Shown piece after piece: positions 34,662 to 43,671 of a DNA stretch of 64,000 nt. Position 1 is the first letter of the stretch, and every line of letters begins with the position of its first letter. A program made the position numbers and the translations under genes. The stretch is from NCBI RefSeq assembly GCF_014207955.1, contig NZ_JACHLK010000018.1:1-64000 (forward strand), read 5' to 3'. Under the pieces are notes generated by a model that saw only the letters and a list, made by a program, of their open reading frames with translations, was not told where the DNA came from and did not search any database. This DNA comes from Acidovorax soli (GTDB taxonomy: Bacteria; Pseudomonadota; Gammaproteobacteria; Burkholderiales; Burkholderiaceae_C).

Positions 34662-35063
34662 TCAGCCCGTGGGGTTCACACCCCAGGGCGGCAGCCGGGC
34701 CACGATGCCGCTCTTGAGGCGCGCGGGCCGTTCGTTGCGCTGGAGCATGCCGTCGCTGGCACGCGCGTGCATGGCACCGCACTCCAGCACATGGCGGGCG
34801 GTCTCTTCATCGGGCTTCAGGTCGCCAAACACAAAGGTGTATTTGCCCGGCGCCTGGAAGGCCACGGAGCAGGCGCGCCCGCAACTGCTCAGGCAGGCCA
34901 CGCCGCGCACGCGCACCTGGGCCCAGGCGCCGGCATCGTCGTCGAGCTGGGCGGTCTGCACGGCCTCGAACAACAGCTCGCCGTCGGCAGGCAGCTCGCG
35001 CGAGGCGCCGGCCGGGCGGCAGGTGGTGCAGACGATCACGTCGGTGGTCATGGAGTCGGACAT
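34662..35063 (-). CDS. DUF1636 thioredoxin-like ferredoxin-type protein
   Basis: A 133-residue protein of the DUF1636 family. Four cysteines in a [2Fe-2S]-ferredoxin-like spacing are visible: VCTTCR near residue 12 and CLSSCGRAC at about 58-66. Members are common beside cobW/cobN and TonB receptors and are thought to bind metal or an Fe-S cluster. Start at ATG 35063 (MSDSMTT). It lies 22 bp after the vWA chelatase subunit and 67 bp before the TonB receptor, so cobalt handling or redox support for the chelatase is the working idea. Confidence 0.82.
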   Translation of the reverse strand: MSDSMTTDVIVCTTCRPAGASRELPADGELLFEAVQTAQLDDDAGAWAQVRVRGVACLSSCGRACSVAFQAPGKYTFVFGDLKPDEETARHVLECGAMHARASDGMLQRNERPARLKSGIVARLPPWGVNPTG

Positions 35064-35085
35064 CGGGAAAGGCTCGTTGTTCTTT

Positions 35086-35808
35086 TCAGGAAGAAAGGGG
35101 TTCGGGCAGGCGATGTTCCGCGTGCCAGCGCGCGGCCCAGGCCGCGCAGCGGCCCAGGGGCCGCAAGGGGTCGTCGAAGTCCACCAGCACGACCTGCGTG
35201 GCTGCGGCTGGCGCAGCGGGCTGCTCCAGCGTGCGGCCATCGGTCAGCAGCCACAGGCACGAGCGCGCACCTGCGCCGCGCTGGCGCCGTGCGCTGCGCA
35301 GCAGGCGCTCGGCCTCGGCCAGCCCCGCGGCCAGGGGCGTGCCACCACCGCCACCCAACGGCCGCACGCGGGCCGTGCCGGAGGCGCGCGCCGGCCCCGG
35401 GGGCAGCAGCAACTGCACGCCCTGGCCGCCAAAGCTGAGCAATGCGACCTGGTCGCCCGCCCGCGCGGCCTGTGCGATCAGGCGCGCCGCATAGCCCTTG
35501 GCCCAGGCCAGTCGCCCGCCCTGGCGCATGGAGCCCGAGGTATCGAGCGCAATCAGGTGCAGGCAGGGCTGCACGGCGCTGGCGGGGCGGCGCCGCACAT
35601 GCGCTGCCCGCAGGCGCGCCGGGCCCTTGGCCGCCAGCGTGCGCAGCCAGTCGATGCCCAGGCCTTGGTCATCGGCGGGCCGGGTCACGGGCTGCGGTGT
35701 GCGCAGCCAGGCATTGCGGGGGGCTTGCCACCGCCAGCCCGCGCTGGCCTTGGTCGATGAACCAGGAACGCGCGGGCCGGGGTGGCTCAGGCTTTTTTTG
35801 GCGGCCAC
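35086..35808 (-). CDS. vWA-domain chelatase subunit (ChlD C-terminal type)
   Basis: A 240-residue protein: short basic N terminus, then a von Willebrand A domain with the MIDAS motif DTSGSM (about residue 89) and the later metal-contact LLTDGRT. It corresponds to the C-terminal half of BchD/ChlD, the integrin-like subunit that couples the AAA+ ring to the big chelatase subunit. It lacks the AAA+-like and acidic linker regions of full ChlD. It overlaps the AAA+ gene by 22 bp. Confidence 0.88.
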   Translation of the reverse strand: MAAKKSLSHPGPRVPGSSTKASAGWRWQAPRNAWLRTPQPVTRPADDQGLGIDWLRTLAAKGPARLRAAHVRRRPASAVQPCLHLIALDTSGSMRQGGRLAWAKGYAARLIAQAARAGDQVALLSFGGQGVQLLLPPGPARASGTARVRPLGGGGGTPLAAGLAEAERLLRSARRQRGAGARSCLWLLTDGRTLEQPAAPAAATQVVLVDFDDPLRPLGRCAAWAARWHAEHRLPEPLSS

Positions 35809-36860
35809 GCCCCCGTGCTGCGCACCCGCGCCATGGCCTGCGGCTCGGGCGGCAAGGCACCCCAGTCGCCTTCGGGTGCGTTCTGAGCCGATGCCGCTGC
35901 GCCCTGCCCGCCTGCGGGTGCCGGACCGCGGGCGGACGACGCTGGCGGCGTGGCGGCCGAAGGCGGTACCGAGCCCGCTGCAGCGTCTTCCGTGCGGCGG
36001 TGCGCCAGCGCGAGTTCGGCCACGGCGTCCACATCCTGCAGGCGCACGCTGCTGCGCTGCTCCAGCGCGGCCAACGCACGCGCTGCGCGCAGCATCACCA
36101 GGTCGGCGCGGATGCCGTCCACGCCGGCATCCAGCGCCCGCTGTGCGGCGTGCTGCACCACCTCATCAGTCCACACCAGGCCCGCCAGGGCCGCGCGGGC
36201 GCGGGCCAGCGATTGCGCCAGCCCGGCCTGCGCGGCGGCATGCTGCGCCACCACGGCCTCTGGGTCCATCTCGAAGGCCAGGCGCGCGCGCACGATGGCC
36301 TGGCGCACGGCTGGATGAGTGGGGTTGGCCAGCGCCACCGACAGGCCGAAGCGGTCCAGCAGCTGCGGGCGCAGCTCGCCCTCCTCGGGGTTCATGGTGC
36401 CCACCAGCACGAAACGCGCTGCGTGCTGGTGCGACACACCGTCGCGCGCCACGGTGTTCACACCGCTGGCGGCCACGTCGAGCAGCGCATCCACCAGCGC
36501 ATCGGGCAGCAGGTTGACCTCGTCCACATAAAGCACGCCACCATGCGCGCGTGCCACCAGGCCGGGCGCCAGGCGCACCTGGCCGTCGCGCAGCACGTCT
36601 TCGAGGTTGAGCGTGCCCACCAATTGCTCCAGGCTGGCGGCCAGTGGCAGCGTGACAAAGGGCGCCTCGGGCAGCAGCGCGGCCAGCGCCCGCGCCGAGG
36701 TGGACTTGGCCGTGCCGCGCGGTCCGCTGATCAGCACCCCGCCCATGCCGGGGTCGACAGCGGCCAGCAAGAGCGCCAGCTGCAGCGTGTCATGGCCGAC
36801 CAGGGCGGTGAAGGGGAACACGGTGGAAGGCACGGGGGCCAGGGAAATGGTCGTCGTCAT
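35787..36860 (-). CDS. AAA+ chelatase subunit (ChlI/BchI type)
   Basis: A 357-residue AAA+ ATPase of the magnesium/cobalt chelatase I class: Walker A SGPRGTAKST, Walker B GVLYVDEVNLL, sensor GTMNPEEGELRPQLLDRFGL. The last 70 residues are a low-complexity Ala/Pro/Ser tail, which resembles the linker of ChlD. Together with CobN and the vWA subunit it should power insertion of Co2+ into hydrogenobyrinate a,c-diamide. Its start overlaps the cobN stop (ATGA). It replaces the CobS/CobT pair of Pseudomonas denitrificans. Confidence 0.9.
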   Translation of the reverse strand: MTTTISLAPVPSTVFPFTALVGHDTLQLALLLAAVDPGMGGVLISGPRGTAKSTSARALAALLPEAPFVTLPLAASLEQLVGTLNLEDVLRDGQVRLAPGLVARAHGGVLYVDEVNLLPDALVDALLDVAASGVNTVARDGVSHQHAARFVLVGTMNPEEGELRPQLLDRFGLSVALANPTHPAVRQAIVRARLAFEMDPEAVVAQHAAAQAGLAQSLARARAALAGLVWTDEVVQHAAQRALDAGVDGIRADLVMLRAARALAALEQRSSVRLQDVDAVAELALAHRRTEDAAAGSVPPSAATPPASSARGPAPAGGQGAAASAQNAPEGDWGALPPEPQAMARVRSTGAWPPKKA

Positions 36861-39800
36861 GTCAGAGGTCCTTCGCCCTGGGTCTCCAGGCGGTGTTCGA
36901 GCGCCAGCAGGTGCTGCTCGATGCGCTCGCGGTGCTCGCCGGGCTCGGCCCACAGGCCACGCTGCATGGCTTCGAGCAGGCGCTCGCCCACGCTGCGCAG
37001 GGCCAGCGGGTTGTGTTGCTGCAGAAAGGCGCGCGTGTCGTCGTCATGCAGGTAGGCATCGGCCACCAGGGCGTACTGGTGGTCGGCGACCACGCCGGTG
37101 GTGGCATCGAAGGCGAACAAATAGTCCACCGTGGCGGCGATCTCGAAGGCACCCTTGTAGCCGTGGCGTTTCACGCCATCGATCCACTTGGGGTTGACCG
37201 CGCGCGAGCGCACCACGCGTGCCAGTTCTTCGCCCAGCGTGCGGATGCGCGGCGCCCCCGGCACGCTGAAGTCGCCGTGGTAGAGGGCAGCAGGCGCGCC
37301 GGCCAGCTGCTGCACGGCCGCGGCCATGCCGCCCTGGAACTGGTAGTAGTCGTCGGAGTCGAGGATGTCGTGCTCGCGGTTGTCCTGGTTGTGCAGCACC
37401 GCGTCCACCGCCGCCAGGCGCTGCTCGAAGGCCGCGCGCGCGGCCTCGCCATGGCCGCCCTGGCCGTAGGCAAAGGCGCCTGCACGCAGGTAGGCCTGGG
37501 CCAGGTCGTCGGCCGTGCTCCAGCGGCCGCTGGCCATCACCTCCTGCAGGCCGGCGCCATAGCCGCCCGGGCGCGGGCCGAACACGCGCCAGGTGGCGCG
37601 GCGCTCCGCTTCCTCGGCTGCCATGCCCTGCGCCTGGGCCTCGGCGGCTTCGCGCCGCACGCGCACGCGGATCGGGTTCACCTCATCGGGCTCATCCTCG
37701 GGCGAGATGGCCGCGACCGCGCGCACGGCGGCATCGAACAGGTCGATCACGCCCGGGAAGGCGTCGCGGAAGAAGCCCGACACGCGCAAGGTCACATCGA
37801 TGCGCGGGCGGTTGCGGATCGCCATGGGCAGCACCTCGATGTCCACCACGCGGTGGCTGCCGGGTGCCCACTTCGGGCGCACGCCCAGCAGGGCAAAGGC
37901 CTGGCCGATGTCTTCGCCGCCCGTGCGCATGGTGCTGGTGCCCCAGACCGACAGGCCCACCGCCGTGGGAAAGCTGCCATGGTCCTGCAGGTGGCGCTCC
38001 ACCACGCGGTCGGCCGCCAGCGCGCCCATGCCGTAGGCCGTGGGCGTGGGCACGGCGCGCGTGTCCACCGAATAGAAATTGCGGCCCGTGGGCAGCACAT
38101 CGGGCCGCCCGCGCGAGGGCGCGCCGCTGGGCCCCGGGGGCACAAAGCGGCCCGCCAGGCCACGCAACAGCTGGCCCATCTCACTCGGGCCACAGGCATC
38201 AAGCCGGGGCGCGAGCACCGTGCGCATGCGCACCAGCACGGCCGCGGCCTGCGGCCACCGCACCGCATCGATGGGCTCGGCCTCTGCCCCCAGGTGGCGC
38301 TCCACGCACTGCGCGGCCAACTGCTCCAGCCGCTCGCGCGTGTGGCCCGCGTGGCGCCAGGGCTCGTCGCCCAGGGCCTGCAGCGCGGCGGGGCGCGGGG
38401 CGGTCCAGGGCGCGGCCCACTCGGGGTTCAGGGGGTCGAAGTCGCCCAGGCCCAGGTCCTGCGCCAGCGCCACCAGCAGGCTGCCCTGCCCTGTCACCAC
38501 GCCCCCGGGGAAGCGCGCCAGCGCCACCAGCGTATCGGTGCGCTGGCGCCCCTCGGGTGAGCGGCCCAGGATGTGCAGGCCGTCGCGGATCTGCGACTCC
38601 TTGATCTCGCAGAGGTAGGCATCCAGGCGCTGCAGCAAGGCCTCGCGCCCGGCATCGTCGGCCGGCGGGGCAAAGCCCAGCTCCTGGTGCAGGCCGTGCT
38701 GCAGCACCTGGTCGAGGATGCCCTGGCGCAGCAGCCGGGCGCGGCGCGGGTCCAGCGACAGGGCCTCGTAGTACTCGTCCATGGAGCGTTCGAGCTGCTG
38801 CAGCGGGCCGTAGGTTTCGGCGCGCGTGAGCGCGGGCATCAGGTGGTCGATGATGACGGCCTGCGTGCGCCGCTTGGCCTGGCTGCCCTCGCCCGGGTCG
38901 TTGACGATGAAGGGGTACAGGTGCGGCAGCGGGCTCAGGATGGCGTCGGGCCAGCAATCGGCGCCCAGCGCCACGCTCTTGCCCGGCAGCCATTCGAGGT
39001 TGCCGTGCTTGCCCACGTGCACCACGGCGTCCACCGCGAACACGCGGCGCAGCCAGAAGTAGAAGGCCAGGTAGCCATGGGTGGGCACCAGGTCGGCATC
39101 GTGGTAGGTGGCCACCAGGTCCAGGTCGCGCCCGCGCGCAGGCTGTATGCCCACGAAGACATGGCCCAGGCGCACACCGGGCACCATGAAGCGGCCGCTG
39201 CGCACCATGGGGTCTGCGCCGGGCGGGCCCCACAGCGCGTTCACCGCCGCCTGGTTGTCGGCAGACAGCGCGGCAAAGTCGGCCAGATAGTCGTCCATCG
39301 CCAGGCTCTGGCCCGCGGGGCGGTCGGGGTTGGCATCGAGGTTGTTGGTGACGCCGTCCACCAGTTGCGCGATCAACGCGTCGCCCGACGCGGGCAGCTC
39401 ACCCGTGGTGTAGCCCGCATCGCGCAGCGCCTGCAGGATGAGCACGGTGGAGGCCGGTGTATCCAGCCCCACGCCATTGGCCAGGCGTGCATCGTCATTG
39501 GGGTAGTTGGCCAGCACCAGGGCCACGCGCTTGCCCACCGGCGGCTTGCTGCGCAGCGCGCACCAACGGCGCGCGAGCTCAGCCACGAAGGCGATGCGTT
39601 CGGGCTCGGGCTGGTAGCGCACCACGTCGACCTCGGTGCGCTCGCAGCGCCAGGCCAGGCCCTTGAAGCTGATGGCGCGCGCGCCGATGCGCCCGTCCAC
39701 CTCGGGCAGCACCACCTGCATGGCCAGGTCGCGCGGCGCCAGGCCATGCGGGTCGTCCTGCCACTGCTCTTGCGAGCAGCCGGCCGTGATGAGCTGCAGC

Positions 39801-40654
39801 ACCGGCGCGTCTCCGGCCAGGGCCACCGGCGGGGCCTCTTCGCTGCCGTCAATGGAGGCCACGGCAAAGCTCGTCGCATTGAGTACCACGGCCACACCCT
39901 GCTCTGCGGCCAGGGCCTGCAGCGAGGCCAGGCTCTCGGGGTTCTTGAGCGAATCGACCGCCACGGCCAGGGTGTTCAGCCCGGCCTCGGCCAGCGCTGC
40001 CTGCACAGCATCGAACACCGCCGTATTGCCCGCCTGCAGGTGGGCGCGGTAGAACACCAGCAGTGCCACCGGTGCACCGGGCACCCAGGGTGCAGCCTGC
40101 GCTGGGGTGTAAGGCATCACCGGCGGCAAGGGCTGCGGTGCGGGTGGGCGCGCGCCGATGCCGAAGGCCGCATGGCCGATCAACGCAAAGAACGCCAGCG
40201 CGTTCTCGCGCCCGCCCTCGCGCAGGCAGCGCCACAGCTGGTGGCAGTCGGCCGGGCTGGCGGTGCTGCGCATCAGCAGCTGCGGGTCTTCCACGTTGTC
40301 GCCCGAGAACAGGGCCAGCCACTGGCCATGGCGTGCCGCCAGCGCCTGGGCCTGCTCCACCACATAGGCCCAGTCGCTCGGGCTGCCCAGGTGGTCGATG
40401 ACGACCACGCGCGCATGGCGCAACACATCGTCCACATACAGGTCGGTGGACGCAGGCTGGCGCAGCCACATCAGGTTGGCCAGGCGCACGCGCGGGAAAC
40501 CCTCGCCCAGGCTGGCGGCCGCGTCGGACAGCAGCGACAGCGTGGTGTCGGCCGCGCTCAGGACGACAATGTCGCCCGGCGTCTGCTCCACGCGCACCAG
40601 GCCCTGGCCCCCGTCTTCGACGTAGCCACCGGGGCGCGTGGACAGCAGATGCAT
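36857..40654 (-). CDS. cobN: Cobaltochelatase large subunit
   Basis: A 1265-residue large subunit of the aerobic (late-insertion) cobalt chelatase, CobN/BchH family; the length is normal. It binds the corrin substrate and Co2+. Recognisable stretches: HVGKHGNLEWLPGK (about residue 565), LDVNPDRPAG-like NNLDANPDRPAGQ and the C-terminal FGPRPGGYGAGLQEVMASG. Start at ATG 40654, 10 bp after cobW with a GAGGT ribosome site. Downstream AAA+ and vWA genes supply the motor. Confidence 0.96.
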   Translation of the reverse strand: MHLLSTRPGGYVEDGGQGLVRVEQTPGDIVVLSAADTTLSLLSDAAASLGEGFPRVRLANLMWLRQPASTDLYVDDVLRHARVVVIDHLGSPSDWAYVVEQAQALAARHGQWLALFSGDNVEDPQLLMRSTASPADCHQLWRCLREGGRENALAFFALIGHAAFGIGARPPAPQPLPPVMPYTPAQAAPWVPGAPVALLVFYRAHLQAGNTAVFDAVQAALAEAGLNTLAVAVDSLKNPESLASLQALAAEQGVAVVLNATSFAVASIDGSEEAPPVALAGDAPVLQLITAGCSQEQWQDDPHGLAPRDLAMQVVLPEVDGRIGARAISFKGLAWRCERTEVDVVRYQPEPERIAFVAELARRWCALRSKPPVGKRVALVLANYPNDDARLANGVGLDTPASTVLILQALRDAGYTTGELPASGDALIAQLVDGVTNNLDANPDRPAGQSLAMDDYLADFAALSADNQAAVNALWGPPGADPMVRSGRFMVPGVRLGHVFVGIQPARGRDLDLVATYHDADLVPTHGYLAFYFWLRRVFAVDAVVHVGKHGNLEWLPGKSVALGADCWPDAILSPLPHLYPFIVNDPGEGSQAKRRTQAVIIDHLMPALTRAETYGPLQQLERSMDEYYEALSLDPRRARLLRQGILDQVLQHGLHQELGFAPPADDAGREALLQRLDAYLCEIKESQIRDGLHILGRSPEGRQRTDTLVALARFPGGVVTGQGSLLVALAQDLGLGDFDPLNPEWAAPWTAPRPAALQALGDEPWRHAGHTRERLEQLAAQCVERHLGAEAEPIDAVRWPQAAAVLVRMRTVLAPRLDACGPSEMGQLLRGLAGRFVPPGPSGAPSRGRPDVLPTGRNFYSVDTRAVPTPTAYGMGALAADRVVERHLQDHGSFPTAVGLSVWGTSTMRTGGEDIGQAFALLGVRPKWAPGSHRVVDIEVLPMAIRNRPRIDVTLRVSGFFRDAFPGVIDLFDAAVRAVAAISPEDEPDEVNPIRVRVRREAAEAQAQGMAAEEAERRATWRVFGPRPGGYGAGLQEVMASGRWSTADDLAQAYLRAGAFAYGQGGHGEAARAAFEQRLAAVDAVLHNQDNREHDILDSDDYYQFQGGMAAAVQQLAGAPAALYHGDFSVPGAPRIRTLGEELARVVRSRAVNPKWIDGVKRHGYKGAFEIAATVDYLFAFDATTGVVADHQYALVADAYLHDDDTRAFLQQHNPLALRSVGERLLEAMQRGLWAEPGEHRERIEQHLLALEHRLETQGEGPLT

Positions 40655-40664
40655 GCGGCGGACC

Positions 40665-41723
40665 TCAGGCCGTGGCGGCCGACAGTGCCGACTGCACCTC
40701 GGCCTGCAGGGCCGCAGCATCCAGGTGGTCGCCGATGACCACCAGGCGCGTGGTGCGGGTGTCACCGGCACGCCAGGCGCGGTCGAAGTGGCTGTCGAAG
40801 CGCTGGCCCACGCCCTGCACCACCAGGCGCATGGCCGCACCCGGCAGGGCCACAAAGCCCTTGATGCGGTAGATCTCGTGGCGCTGCACCAGGGCGATGA
40901 GCGCATCCACGAGGCGCTGGCGGTCTGCCACATCGAGCGTGATCTGGACCGATTCGAACTCGTCGTGGTCGTGGTCCTCTTCCTCGTCGTGGTGGGTCTT
41001 GCGCGCGTCGATCACGTCTTCCACCGCATGGCCCAGGCCCAGCAGCACGCCGGGGTCGATGCGGCCATGCTGGGCGTGCACGAACTTCACGCCGGGCAGG
41101 GTCTCGCCGCGCACGATGGCTTCCACCTGGGCCAGGGCCTCGGCATCGAGGCCATCGGTCTTGTGCAGCACCACCAGGTCGGCGGTGGCGAGCTGGTCTT
41201 CGAACAGCTCGTGCAGGGGCGATTCATGGTCGAGGTTCTCGTCGGCGCGGCGCTGGGCGTCCACTGCAACGGGGTCGTCGGCGAACTGGCCGGCAGCCAC
41301 GGCGGGCGCGTCCACCACGGTGATCACCGAGTCCACCGTGAACACGTTGCGCAGCGCGGGCCACTGGAAGGCCTGCACCAGCGGCTTGGGCAACGCCAGG
41401 CCCGAAGTCTCGATGACCAGGTGGTCGATCTGGTCGCGGCGTGCGGCCAGCTGTTCCATCACGGGCGCGAACTCTTCCTGCACGGTGCAGCACAGGCAAC
41501 CGTTGGCCAGCTCGAACAGCTGGCCATTTTCTTCGCCGTTCTCATCGCAGCCAATGCCGCAGCTGCGCAGCAGCTCGCCGTCGATGCCCAGCTCGCCAAA
41601 CTCGTTGACGATGACGGCGATGCGCTTGCCCTGCGCGTTGCTCAGCAGGTGGCGCAGCAGCGTGGTCTTGCCGCTGCCCAGGAAGCCGGTGACGATGGTG
41701 GCGGGAATCTTGTTCACTTGCAT
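40665..41723 (-). CDS. cobW: CobW GTPase, cobalt metallochaperone
   Basis: A 352-residue G3E GTPase. Walker A GFLGSGKTTLLR, the metal-binding CxCC motif in NGCLCCTV, and ETSGLALPKP are present, with a His/Asp/Glu-rich loop (HHDEEEDHDHDEFE, about 245-258) and the CobW C-terminal domain. CobW proteins deliver Co(II) in the cobalamin pathway; position directly before cobN supports that over zinc-chaperone relatives. Confidence 0.95.
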   Translation of the reverse strand: MQVNKIPATIVTGFLGSGKTTLLRHLLSNAQGKRIAVIVNEFGELGIDGELLRSCGIGCDENGEENGQLFELANGCLCCTVQEEFAPVMEQLAARRDQIDHLVIETSGLALPKPLVQAFQWPALRNVFTVDSVITVVDAPAVAAGQFADDPVAVDAQRRADENLDHESPLHELFEDQLATADLVVLHKTDGLDAEALAQVEAIVRGETLPGVKFVHAQHGRIDPGVLLGLGHAVEDVIDARKTHHDEEEDHDHDEFESVQITLDVADRQRLVDALIALVQRHEIYRIKGFVALPGAAMRLVVQGVGQRFDSHFDRAWRAGDTRTTRLVVIGDHLDAAALQAEVQSALSAATA

Positions 41724-41769
41724 GGAAGAAATCTCCAGTCAAAAAAAATGGGTGCAAAAGAACTGCGGT

Positions 41770-42648
41770 TCAGCGCAGCACTTGAGGGAGGCCGGCAAGG
41801 CAATCGACCAGCATGTGCGCCGCCTCGCCTAGGCGCGGGCCGGGGCGCGAGAGCAGGTCCATGCGCTCGGCATCGAGCTGGCAGACCTGGTGCTGGCGCA
41901 GCGCCTTCATGCCCGACCAGCCGGGCCGCTCGGCCAGGTTCATGAGCGAGGCCGCCGGGCCGATGACCAGGTCGGGCGCGCCGCGCACCACCATCTCGGA
42001 GCTGACGCGCGGAAAGAGCCCCATGTCGCCGGGCACGATGTTCACCAGCCCCAGGCGCGCGATGGTCTCGCCGATGAAGCTGGCCGCGCTGGCCGCCGTG
42101 GGGCCGACGCCGACCTCGACATACACGCTGCGCCCGCGCAGGTGCGCCGGCATGCGGCGCGCCGCGGCATCGAGCTCGCGCTCGATGCGCGCCACCAGCT
42201 CGGCCGCGCGCGCCGACTCGCCCAGCGACTGGCCCACGCTCAGCAGCATGCGCTTGAGGTCGGCGTGCGTGCGCGCATCGAACACCTGCACCGGCACGCC
42301 CAGAGCCGCCAGGCGCTCGCCCGCGCGGCTGCGCGGGCCCAGCAGCACCATGTCGGGCCGCAGGGCCACGATGCGCTCGATCTGCGCATCCTGCAGGCCA
42401 CCCACCTTGGGCAACCTGGCCACGGTGCCGGGCCAGCTCGAATGGCGGTCGGTGCCGACCAGCTCGGCGCAGTGGCCCAGGGCGCAGACGGCCTCGGTCA
42501 GCGAGGGCGACAGCGTGACGATACGGTGCTGTTGGGCATGCGCGATCGGGGCCGCCAACCCGCCCAACAGACCGAGCATGGCCAATGCCGGCACCGTGGG
42601 GTGCAGGCGGCTGCGGGCCATAGGCAGCGACGTCAAAGCGTTCACCAT
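41770..42648 (-). CDS. BtuF-like corrinoid/cobalt-chelate binding protein, second copy
   Basis: A 292-residue periplasmic class-III binding protein with a signal peptide (cleavage near AHAQQ). Its layout and key blocks match the btuF gene at 46.6 kb: TLSPSLTEAVCALG, FIGETIARLGL and the C-terminal RPGPRLGEAAHML. No permease or ATPase is adjacent, so it may share BtuCD or bind a different corrinoid. Start at ATG 42648 (GAAG ahead); Met10 would give a more usual leader. Only 6 bp after cobO. Confidence 0.88.
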   Translation of the reverse strand: MVNALTSLPMARSRLHPTVPALAMLGLLGGLAAPIAHAQQHRIVTLSPSLTEAVCALGHCAELVGTDRHSSWPGTVARLPKVGGLQDAQIERIVALRPDMVLLGPRSRAGERLAALGVPVQVFDARTHADLKRMLLSVGQSLGESARAAELVARIERELDAAARRMPAHLRGRSVYVEVGVGPTAASAASFIGETIARLGLVNIVPGDMGLFPRVSSEMVVRGAPDLVIGPAASLMNLAERPGWSGMKALRQHQVCQLDAERMDLLSRPGPRLGEAAHMLVDCLAGLPQVLR

Positions 42649-42654
42649 GCTGCT

Positions 42655-43224
42655 TCAGTCTTCGATCCCGCGCTGCGCGGGCACGCCGGCCTTGAAGTGG
42701 TGCTTGACGAGGGTCATCTCGGTCACGGTGTCGGCCAGCTCGATCAGCTCGGCCGGGGCATTGCGGCCAGTGAGCACCACGTGCACATGCGGCGGGCGCT
42801 CGCGCAGGCAGGTGAGGATGGTCTCCAGCGGGATCCAGCCGTAGCGCAGGGGGTACATGATCTCGTCGAGCACGACGAGGAAGTGCTCACCCGCGCGGAT
42901 GGTGGCCTCGGCCTTGGTCCAGCCGTCCAGGGCCAGTTGGGCGGAGTGGTCGAGGTCGCGGCTCTTCCAGCTGAAGCCGTCGCCCAGGCCTTCGATGGGG
43001 ATGCCCAGTTGTTCGAACAGGCGGTGTTCGCCGAACCGCGCGGTGGGGACCTTCATGAACTGGTAGATCTTGACGGTCTTGCCTCGTCCATGCGCTCGGA
43101 TGGCGAGGCCGAAGGCGGCGGTGCTCTTGCCTTTGCCGGTGCCGGTGTGGACCAGGATGAGGCCTCGGCGTTCGCCTTGGGGTTTGGGGGTGTCGCGCAG
43201 GATTGGGGGGGATTCGATTTGCAT
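42655..43224 (-). CDS. cobO: Cob(I)yrinic acid a,c-diamide adenosyltransferase
   Basis: A 189-residue CobA/CobO-type ATP:corrinoid adenosyltransferase that attaches the 5'-deoxyadenosyl group to Co(I). P-loop HTGTGKGKSTAAFG (about 26-39) and the ending VKHHFKAGVPAQRGIE are diagnostic. Start at ATG 43224. It is the first gene after the repeat interruption of the cobalamin run. Confidence 0.96.
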   Translation of the reverse strand: MQIESPPILRDTPKPQGERRGLILVHTGTGKGKSTAAFGLAIRAHGRGKTVKIYQFMKVPTARFGEHRLFEQLGIPIEGLGDGFSWKSRDLDHSAQLALDGWTKAEATIRAGEHFLVVLDEIMYPLRYGWIPLETILTCLRERPPHVHVVLTGRNAPAELIELADTVTEMTLVKHHFKAGVPAQRGIED

Positions 43225-43269
43225 GTATGTCGTTGCTTGGTGGTGACTACTTGCTTATTCAACGGCCGG
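43225..43269. other. Leader of cobO
   Basis: A short AT-richer stretch between cobO and the repeat pair. I see no riboswitch core here (no GCAGCCCCCGCAAC-like box) and no convincing promoter, although a weak promoter cannot be excluded. Confidence 0.4.
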
Positions 43270-43562
43270 GAGCCGGGGTGTGCGCCCGGCGGCGCAGTAA
43301 CTTTCTTTTGCTTCGCCAAAAGAAAGTCACCAAAGAAAAGGCGACCCCCAGTCTGCGTCCCCCGCTCGCCCTGTCGGGCGAGCGGGGGCAACCTGCGATG
43401 CTCGGTCCTGGGGTGGGCGTCGATGAACTCGCTGCGTTCTTCGAACTCCGCTCAGACAGCATCGACGAGCTAGACAACGAAGTGCATGTGTCCTTCGGCA
43501 CATGCACCCACCCCAGGCCCTGCGCTTCTCGGCGCAGCCAGCAGGGGTTGGGAGCGGGGTCA
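43270..43562 (-). repeat. Structured repeat element, copy B
   Basis: Read on the minus strand it matches copies A and C. Stems: outer 43407-43417/43507-43517, hairpin 43482-43490/43499-43507, 43419-43425/43460-43466, reduced hairpin GTTC/GAAC 43436-43439/43443-43446, a 13-bp C-rich hairpin 43359-43371/43376-43388, long hairpin 43297-43310/43317-43330 and short one 43281-43286/43291-43296. It faces copy C head to head across about 110 bp. Confidence 0.82.
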
Positions 43563-43671
43563 GGAACGGCTGCTGCTACGCAGCCGCGCCGTGTGTCGGT
43601 TACGCGCTGCGCGCTGCCGACGCGCAGCGAGGCACCACGGGGCCGAGCGAAGCGATGGCCCGTGTGGGGCC

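Noticed and set aside
38573..40738. 721-codon plus-strand frame opposite cobN
   Set aside because: It is antisense to a full-length cobN with clear motifs; long antisense frames are common at this GC content.
43225..43269. Possible second cobalamin riboswitch before cobO
   Set aside because: The conserved boxes seen before btuB (GCTGCCCCCGCAAC, AGCCCGGATACC) are absent here and in the short gap before the TonB receptor.
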